DNA of 8,531 nucleotides from Planctomycetota bacterium (lineage in GTDB: Bacteria > Planctomycetota > Phycisphaerae > Phycisphaerales > SM1A02): positions 1-8,531 of the forward strand of contig JAPULD010000394.1 of assembly GCA_027295365.1 (NCBI GenBank), given 5' to 3'. The notes beneath the pieces were generated by a model. That model did no database searches and was not told the origin of the DNA. It saw only the letters and a program-made list of their open reading frames with translations. Shown one piece after another: positions 1-5,226 of this stretch; position 1 is the stretch's first letter; each line of letters opens with the position of its first letter. Position numbers and translations under genes: made by a program.

Positions 1-360
1 CGTGATCACCTGCGTGCCGCAATATCCCTGCCCCCCCCGGCCGCCCTGCCCACGGATGTCTGAGCCTTGCCCTTGGTCCCAACCCGCAGGCTGGCCCTGG
101 TTCCATCGGGACTGCTGGCGTTGCCGACCATAGGCATGGCCCTGGCCTTGATTCTGTCGAACCTGGTGCTTGAACGCCTGGGTCTGCGCCGCTTGGACGT
201 AGGAAGACGGAGCACGATACCCGGCGGGTAACGAATTCCTCTGGGCCTGAACCGGATTCAGGATCAGCAGGGTCGAGGCCACGCCCAGACCCAAGGTCGC
301 TTGTTTAAGTAATCGATTCGAGAGGATTCTGATCCGGGGGCGGGGGCGGGGGGTCAACAT
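1..360 (-). CDS. Exported Gln/Gly-rich protein of unknown function, N-terminal part (runs off the left edge)
   Basis: An uninterrupted reading frame of 120 codons starts at the ATG on complement 358-360 and continues past base 1, so only the N-terminus is visible. A GGAG ribosome binding site lies six bases upstream (complement 367-370) and supports this start. The protein opens with an Arg/Pro-rich n-region (residues 3-9), then a hydrophobic stretch at about 21-35 (ATLGLGVASTLLILN) and a signal-peptidase-like site near VQAQ (37-40), so export by Sec is likely. Residues 41-120 are polar and rich in Gln, Gly and Arg, with several QGQG-type repeats, and end in GYCGTQVIT, where a folded domain may begin. 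I do not recognise the family. The gene follows the large M14 peptidase on the same strand after 250 bases that include a palindromic repeat, so it may have its own promoter. Confidence 0.72.
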   Translation of the reverse strand, partial: MLTPRPRPRIRILSNRLLKQATLGLGVASTLLILNPVQAQRNSLPAGYRAPSSYVQAAQTQAFKHQVRQNQGQGHAYGRQRQQSRWNQGQPAGWDQGQGSDIRGQGGRGGQGYCGTQVIT

Positions 361-454
361 GTCGAGCTCCATTCCTGTCTCGCCCGTGCATCCTTCTCGG
401 ACCACGTTGAGACGATTGTTGTTTCAGGAAAAGAGACACGTCCCAGGAAGGGGT

Positions 455-484
455 ATTCCATTGGTGGAAAGTCTTTTTGAACAA
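455..484 (-). promoter_or_regulatory. Weak sigma70-like promoter candidate for the left-edge exported protein
   Basis: On the minus strand a TTGTTC box (complement 479-484) is followed after 18 bases by TGGAAT (complement 455-460), about 95 bases upstream of the ATG at 360. The match is three of six bases for the -35 and four of six for the -10. It is listed only because a repeat element separates this gene from the peptidase upstream, which makes an independent promoter plausible. Chance occurrence is quite possible. Confidence 0.2.
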
Positions 485-511
485 CATCCGATCCGAAAAG
501 CCGAGTTGCTG

Positions 512-604
512 AACGGGTGGCAGGGACAAGCGCTTCACTTGCCCCTGCTTTGAGATGACCTGATCTCAACAAAGGCAAAGAGGAACTTGCCCCTGCCACC
601 CGTT
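512..604. repeat. BIME-like palindromic element 1 (paired inverted hairpins)
   Basis: The outer arms are 19 bases each, 512-530 (aacgggtggcagggacaag) and 586-604, and are complementary with one mismatch. Inside them a second copy of the TTGCCCCTGC motif (539-548) can pair with the left arm, giving a hairpin at about 520-549. A small perfect hairpin follows, with stem 550-556/563-569 and a six-base loop. This nested, two-hairpin layout resembles REP/BIME elements. It begins six bases beyond the stop codon of the minus-strand M14 peptidase gene. It may act as a 3'-end stabiliser or a weak transcription barrier, but no U-tract follows the stem, so it is not a canonical intrinsic terminator. It shares a core with the element at 8136-8248. 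Confidence 0.75.
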
Positions 605-610
605 GAAAAT

Positions 611-3127
611 TCAGTCTTGCCCATCCAGCAACGCCGCGCGGAAGATGAGGGGGAACGTGCCGTGCGCCCAGCCTCGGTACTGGGGGCGGAAGCCGAACAG
701 ATGCACGGCTCCCTCGCCAACCGCGGCTCGCATCCACGCGCCCTTGCCCTCGATCACTTCGGGCTTCTTGATCCAACCCGACAAGAGGACCTGCGAAGAG
801 GCGTAGGCCATGGGCGTCTTGAAATTCATGAGCCCCTCGCGTCCCGCTTCCTTGCGTTCCTCGTCGGTCATCATGCGAAAGGCTGAGGATCGGGAGAACA
901 TCACGCCCATTGAATCGGGAAGGCCCACGGTGTAGACGCCGTGCGAGGGGATGGTTCGTAAGACCCCGCCCGGGCAGGAAAATTCTTCGTTGGCCTCTTC
1001 ACGCGTCGTATCGACGAGCGGCATGTCAAACAGATCGATCGACCACTGGCACGAGGATCCCGTGTTGATTAGTGTGCCGCCATTCATGACGAATTCCTGC
1101 ACCGCAATGGATCCTTCGGGGGCGAGACCTCGCGCATACTCCTCCGGGATGCTTCCGGGGGAGCGGCCATCTTCGAGTTGGCCCGGTCCGATCGACGTGA
1201 TGATCAGCACATCCAGAAATTCGCCCAGATCGCCCGCGCGGATCATCTCGTTCCGCACACGGATGTAGGGAATCTTGTAGGTGTCGAGCACGTAGCGCAT
1301 CCAGCCTTCATTCATGCTGCCCGACCAGGGGGCGTAGAGCCCGATGCGGGGCATCTTGCTGAGCACTTGACTGTTGCCTGAATTCTGATTTGTCACGCCT
1401 CGACGGAAGATGCCTGCCTCTTCTCCAGTGGTGGTCAAGGTCATCGCCTCGCCCCTTTGCAGCGACTCGCAGACTTTCGTCCACGTCGAGCTGTCATGCA
1501 CCGAGAGGAGATTCGTATTGCCCACTACACGTGAATCGCCATTGAACGCCGCGATGGCCTGCGCCGGGGTCTCGACCTCTCGGAAGTCGCCTTGGAGATC
1601 CTCCATCACTTCAACCCGTCTGACGCCCATCAGCAGCGACAACGTCCAGCCCGCATTGTCGTAGGGGGAATCTCCTTCGGGGTAACGATGTATCTCCATG
1701 AGGTCATTCACGTAACTGCCATAAGGCTGATTCCGATGAATGACGATCGAACCCGCCGGATACGTTCGACCATCCGCCTCGATCGGAGCATCGGCCACAT
1801 GAACCTCAACCGCTCCTGACAGCAGCACATCCAGCAGCTTGGCTACGGCATCGGGATCGCGATTGTCCGAGGGGATGATCCAGGCCCTTGGCCCATTGGT
1901 CGCGCCCTTCTCGATGGTGCGTTGCGAGGCGAGCATCGTGTTGTTTCGCCAGTGGGCGGGTTCGCGGGAAAGGCTGCCCAGCATGGAACGCCCGAACGCC
2001 ATTTCGTAACGAATGATGTCGCCGATTCGCCACCACCCACCGGGCCAGGGCTTGGGGAATCGATTGGAGGGACGATCGCCCCCCAATCCGCGAGGGCCTC
2101 GAAGATCACTCTTGCGAAGAAATATCGGTGAAGCGAGATTCACCGATGCCGCTTCGGTCAGGAAGCCCATGATGTTGTGACGCACCGGAACGTTTCGGTT
2201 GCCACCATTCCACCACATGTCATAGGAGACGCCCGTGCTGACCCCCGTGAATCCCTCGCTGGTCAGGTCCATCAAGGCGCGGCTGCCGATCGCATCGATG
2301 CCCGTCATGATCTCGGGGCTCAGGTTCGGATTCAAAGGATCGCGGAAGGGGGGGACGAACAGTCGCTCGCCATTGGAACCTTGCTGATGCACATCCCAAT
2401 ACACGGTAGGGAACCACTCGTGATACAGAAGGTTGGTGACGATCCGCGTTTCCTTCTGAGTCAACATGAACCAGTCGCGATTGTTGTCATGCCCCGCGTA
2501 ATACTGATAGAGCTTGAGCATCCCCGTCGCCTCGTAGGGCGTCCCCTCGGTCTTGCGATACCAATTCGTGACATGGTCAATGCCATCGGGGTTGGTGTTG
2601 TAGATGACGACGACGACTTCATCCCGGGCGCTGGCCCAGGGTTCGTCGTTGGACGTGGCGAGGTGATGGGCGAAGGTCATGCCGAACTGACTACCCGCGG
2701 CTTCGGTGGAATGCATCTGACACGAGATAAAGAGAATGACCTTGCCATTCTCGACCGCGTCGTTCAACTCCGCGTCGGTCTTGCCCCGGGGGTCGGCGAG
2801 CGTCGAGGCTCGACGTTTGATGTTATCAAGATCCGCCAAATTTCCGGGGGAGGAGATGATGCTGATGAGGAAATCACGTCCCTCGGTCGTCGTCCCTGCC
2901 TTCTGAGTGATGACATTGGGAGAACGATCACCCAGGATTCGGTAATAGCTGCTCACCTGATCCCAGTCGGCAAGCTTGAAATCAGCATCGAAGGGTCGGC
3001 CAAGATGTTCACTGGGGGAAGGCACGTTCTGGGCCCAGGCCCCAGACCCGATCGCCAGGACCAGCATTAACGCAATTGTGATGAACGGGTTCTGAACGAT
3101 CACCTTGGGGTGATTGGGATGACGCAT
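611..3127 (-). CDS. Large exported M14-family zinc metallopeptidase with C-terminal amidotransferase-like domain (838 aa)
   Basis: Probable zinc carboxypeptidase that acts outside the cytoplasm. The ATG at 3127 is preceded by a GGAGG site at complement 3135-3139, seven bases upstream. Residues 14-32 form a hydrophobic signal peptide ending AWA-QN, a Sec-type cleavage site. The M14 catalytic domain spans about residues 55-340, and all expected residues are visible: zinc ligands H139 and E142 in QMHSTE, the NPDG motif at 179-182, the substrate-binding arginine R217 in NNRDW, the third zinc ligand H247 in DVHQQG, and the general base E325 in GFLTEAAS. The linker region contains a Trp/Pro-rich block, PKPWPGGWW (359-366). 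From about residue 592 to the end is a Rossmann-like domain of the class I glutamine amidotransferase type (PRIGLYAPW, then DVLIITS, then GGTLINTGSS). This family combination is known for 800-1000-residue M14 proteins. It is probably last in an operon with the deacylase and the lipoprotein peptidase. Substrate unknown. Confidence 0.93.
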   Translation of the reverse strand: MRHPNHPKVIVQNPFITIALMLVLAIGSGAWAQNVPSPSEHLGRPFDADFKLADWDQVSSYYRILGDRSPNVITQKAGTTTEGRDFLISIISSPGNLADLDNIKRRASTLADPRGKTDAELNDAVENGKVILFISCQMHSTEAAGSQFGMTFAHHLATSNDEPWASARDEVVVVIYNTNPDGIDHVTNWYRKTEGTPYEATGMLKLYQYYAGHDNNRDWFMLTQKETRIVTNLLYHEWFPTVYWDVHQQGSNGERLFVPPFRDPLNPNLSPEIMTGIDAIGSRALMDLTSEGFTGVSTGVSYDMWWNGGNRNVPVRHNIMGFLTEAASVNLASPIFLRKSDLRGPRGLGGDRPSNRFPKPWPGGWWRIGDIIRYEMAFGRSMLGSLSREPAHWRNNTMLASQRTIEKGATNGPRAWIIPSDNRDPDAVAKLLDVLLSGAVEVHVADAPIEADGRTYPAGSIVIHRNQPYGSYVNDLMEIHRYPEGDSPYDNAGWTLSLLMGVRRVEVMEDLQGDFREVETPAQAIAAFNGDSRVVGNTNLLSVHDSSTWTKVCESLQRGEAMTLTTTGEEAGIFRRGVTNQNSGNSQVLSKMPRIGLYAPWSGSMNEGWMRYVLDTYKIPYIRVRNEMIRAGDLGEFLDVLIITSIGPGQLEDGRSPGSIPEEYARGLAPEGSIAVQEFVMNGGTLINTGSSCQWSIDLFDMPLVDTTREEANEEFSCPGGVLRTIPSHGVYTVGLPDSMGVMFSRSSAFRMMTDEERKEAGREGLMNFKTPMAYASSQVLLSGWIKKPEVIEGKGAWMRAAVGEGAVHLFGFRPQYRGWAHGTFPLIFRAALLDGQD

Positions 3128-3188
3128 CGACTGGCCTCCAGTAGTAGTGAGATGAACGACCCATTGTGGTGAAACCCGGAGTCAAAAG

Positions 3189-4238
3189 CTAGTGGCCATT
3201 TCCGTCCCGCAGACAGGGCCAGTGGGGCTCGAATCGCGCCTTGAAGAAGTTGACCAGTTCCTGGGTAGCCGCATTGATCGTGATCGATTCGAGTTCTTGT
3301 GTTTCCTGGCCCAGACTATCGACGCAAGCCAAGACGCTCCTGGCTGAAGCTTCCACGTCGTATCCCCCTTCCAGAATCAACGCCAACCTACCCTGTGCAT
3401 GCTCAAGGGCAATCTGCTGCACCATCGAGCACATCCGGGCAAACCCACGATCGGTGAGGTTCATCCCTCCCAATGGATCAGCCTTATGCGCATCGAAACC
3501 GGCGGACACCAGCACCAGATCGGGGTCGAACGCCTTGGCGATGGGCATCACGATTTCCAGGAAGAGGCCAAGATATTCATCATCACCCAACTCTGGAGGC
3601 AGCGGCAGATTGATGGTCTTGCCCTCGCCCTGGCCATAGCCGACCTCATCGACGTGTCCCGTCCCGGGATAGAAATGCCCCTGATGGAGGCTGATGAACA
3701 GAACGTCATCGCGTTTCAAAAACGCATCGTGGGTCCCGTTGCCATGATGAACGTCCCAATCGATGATGAGCGCCTTGGCCAGGCCCAAGGCCTTGATCGC
3801 GTGCGCGGCGGCGATGGCAATGTTATTCAGCAAGCAGAATCCCATGGCTCGATCGGGAACCGCGTGATGCCCCGGGGGACGCACCAACGCGAATGCGCTG
3901 GATGCCTGACCCGACACCACCGCTTCCACGGCCCCGATCGCCGCCCCGGCCGCGAGGTAGGCCGCGTCAATGCTGGCGGGGCAGACGCTCGTGTCGCCAT
4001 CGATCATGTGGTGGGTGCCCCTCAAGAGATCGAGGAATTCCACGTGACGGAGAGAATGATTGCGCAAGACCTGCTCGCGCGTGGCCGGAGAGGGAGTTCT
4101 CCATTGCACGTGAGGCAGGTCGGCGTTTTGCAGGGTCTCGACAATCGCCTGCAGTCGTTCGGGGCTTTCGCAATGCCCCGGCCCCATGTCATGCTCAAGC
4201 ATTTTCTCGTCGTAGAACAACCATGTGCCATCAGTCAT
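3189..4238 (-). CDS. Histone deacetylase / acetylpolyamine amidohydrolase family zinc deacylase (349 aa)
   Basis: Zinc-dependent amide hydrolase of the HDAC/AcuC/acetylpolyamine amidohydrolase superfamily, predicted cytoplasmic because no signal peptide is present. Visible motifs, in order: the N-terminal GHCESPERL (21-29) usual in this family; RPPGHHA with the catalytic histidine pair H124/H125; GFCLLNN (133-139); DWDVHHGNGT with zinc ligands D162 and H164; SAGFDAH with the third zinc ligand D249; and EGGYD with the transition-state tyrosine Y293. All catalytic residues are intact, so the enzyme should be active. Its length is typical of bacterial members, with a C-terminal tail of about 30 residues beyond the core. 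The ATG at 4238 has no convincing Shine-Dalgarno site, so translation may depend on the upstream gene 64 bases away. The substrate cannot be told from sequence: acetylpolyamines, acetyl-lysine proteins or other acyl amides are all possible. Confidence 0.94.
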   Translation of the reverse strand: MTDGTWLFYDEKMLEHDMGPGHCESPERLQAIVETLQNADLPHVQWRTPSPATREQVLRNHSLRHVEFLDLLRGTHHMIDGDTSVCPASIDAAYLAAGAAIGAVEAVVSGQASSAFALVRPPGHHAVPDRAMGFCLLNNIAIAAAHAIKALGLAKALIIDWDVHHGNGTHDAFLKRDDVLFISLHQGHFYPGTGHVDEVGYGQGEGKTINLPLPPELGDDEYLGLFLEIVMPIAKAFDPDLVLVSAGFDAHKADPLGGMNLTDRGFARMCSMVQQIALEHAQGRLALILEGGYDVEASARSVLACVDSLGQETQELESITINAATQELVNFFKARFEPHWPCLRDGNGH

Positions 4239-4302
4239 GCGATGATCATACGGACAGACAGGTCCGACTGGTTCGTTGTCTCGACGACCGCCCAGAATGT
4301 TT

Positions 4303-5061
4303 TCAGAATTGAATGCTCGTAATCAACATCTCGCCATATTCATCCCAAAGTCTTTCTTCGCCCCAGCGCGAAGCCTGGCTTGGCAATTCGAGCGTGATAA
4401 TGGGGATCCCAAGTTCGAGCCCGACGTAGGACCCGAGCGAACCGGGTCGCGCCCCCAGCTTCTGCACTGGTAAATCACTCGCTTCGGACATCGCAATAGC
4501 CAACCCCCGGGCTCTTTCCGGGCCATCGTAATCGATGCATCCCACGGGTTGATGAATGCTGATGACGCGGCGGGGTTTCTCTCGCTGGATCAGATCGTAC
4601 AGCGCGCGACTCTCGGGTTGCGACAAGGGCTCGTCACCATGCCTTTGACGGCTCTGGAAATTCGAAGTCGGGAAGTTTCGATTCAGATCCACACCCTGGG
4701 AATTGTGCCGCCTCTTATCCGCCACGCCATCGGGATTCACCTGAGGCACGAGCACGACTCGTCCCAGGCCCTCCAGGGTCTCGGGATTCGCGGCAAGGTG
4801 CCGGGCAAATCGATGCAGCAATGGCGTCCCCGCGGCTTCATCGCCATGGATCGAGGCGATGATCAGGACGTACTCGTCACCGGTGCCGAACGACCATCGC
4901 TCAATGGGTCGGCCTTCGACGGAATACCCGCTGATGGTGGTCATCATCCGGAGTGAGGGTTTGAGATTGTGCGATGCAGCATCGGTTGACGACTTGCTCG
5001 CACTTGAACATCCCGAAAACAGGAGAACCATCAGAAACAATGGGGCCACGATCTTATGCAT
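4303..5061 (-). CDS. M14-family carboxypeptidase lipoprotein, murein peptide amidase A-like (252 aa)
   Basis: Probable membrane-anchored zinc carboxypeptidase related to MpaA-type enzymes, which cleave the gamma-D-glutamyl-diaminopimelate bond of murein peptides. With the start at 5061, residues 4-17 form a hydrophobic lipoprotein signal ending LLFSGC, and C18 is the likely lipidated cysteine. An AAGGA site at complement 5067-5071 supports this start. Catalytic motifs are complete: H72 and E75 in SIHGDE, NPDG (109-112), R128 in GVDLNRNFP, the third zinc ligand H170 in SIHQP followed by CIDYDGP (175-181), and general base E225 in TLELPS. The block GSLGSYVGLELGIP (207-220) is of MpaA type and supports that assignment over digestive carboxypeptidases. 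E. coli MpaA is cytoplasmic, so a lipidated version implies an envelope role. It is the first gene of the minus-strand set. An alternative in-frame start at 5145 adds 28 residues. Confidence 0.9.
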   Translation of the reverse strand: MHKIVAPLFLMVLLFSGCSSASKSSTDAASHNLKPSLRMMTTISGYSVEGRPIERWSFGTGDEYVLIIASIHGDEAAGTPLLHRFARHLAANPETLEGLGRVVLVPQVNPDGVADKRRHNSQGVDLNRNFPTSNFQSRQRHGDEPLSQPESRALYDLIQREKPRRVISIHQPVGCIDYDGPERARGLAIAMSEASDLPVQKLGARPGSLGSYVGLELGIPIITLELPSQASRWGEERLWDEYGEMLITSIQF

Positions 5062-5066
5062 GGATG

Positions 5067-5071
5067 TCCTT
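5067..5071 (-). promoter_or_regulatory. Ribosome binding site selecting the lipoprotein start at 5061
   Basis: AAGGA on the minus strand, five bases upstream of the ATG at complement 5059-5061. This start gives a compact lipoprotein signal peptide. A stronger site, GGAAGGAG at complement 5153-5160, lies seven bases before the in-frame ATG at 5145, so both starts are formally possible. Confidence 0.5.
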
Positions 5072-5212
5072 CGATGGATTCCCTGGTTTAACAAAGCATT
5101 CTGCGAATCTATCGTCGAGCTTCCTTCAGAAGCATCAATCCCCATGAATCGTCTCCTTCCATGGCGCGTGGGCGACGCCCATCCTCTATATTGGTGCCCC
5201 TCAATTCACCCC

Positions 5213-5218
5213 GGAGAG
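5213..5218 (+). promoter_or_regulatory. Ribosome binding site deciding the start of the plus-strand M14 gene
   Basis: GGAGAG lies eight bases upstream of the ATG at 5227. The earlier in-frame ATG at 5161 lacks such a site and would place 22 mostly polar, charged residues before the signal peptide, so 5227 is preferred. Confidence 0.6.
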
Positions 5219-5226
5219 ATTATCGA

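Larger units (their letters stand above)
5062..5226. promoter_or_regulatory. Divergent intergenic region between the two M14 genes
   Basis: These 165 bases separate the minus-strand lipoprotein gene from the plus-strand M14 gene and must hold promoters for both, unless transcription enters from elsewhere. On the plus strand TATATT (5187-5192) is a possible -10 box, but no good -35 box is found 16-18 bases upstream. A perfect 13-base palindrome with a one-base centre, TGGGCGACGCCCA (5169-5181), sits just upstream of it and could be an operator. A small hairpin with five-base stems (5119-5123/5129-5133) is also present. If the lipoprotein starts at 5145, the shared region shrinks to 81 bases. 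Confidence 0.4.

Noticed and set aside
305..538. Small minus-strand frame of 77 codons in the gap between the M14 gene and the left-edge gene
   Set aside because: It overlaps the N-terminus of the left-edge gene out of frame and starts inside the palindromic element. Its C-terminal poly-proline comes from the G-run tract. No family features.
512..604. CRISPR-like or tandem repeat array
   Set aside because: The units are inverted, few and unequally spaced, which fits a palindromic REP-like element and not a direct-repeat array.
2177..3070. Open frame of 297 codons on the plus strand
   Set aside because: Antisense to the catalytic domain of the minus-strand M14 gene, with no recognisable motif, so treated as a shadow.
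3128..3188. Possible internal promoter (TTGACT) between the deacylase and the large M14 gene
   Set aside because: No -10 box at suitable spacing; the short gap fits an operon better.
3399..4322. Open frame of 307 codons on the plus strand
   Set aside because: Antisense to the deacylase gene, whose motifs are unambiguous; no independent support.
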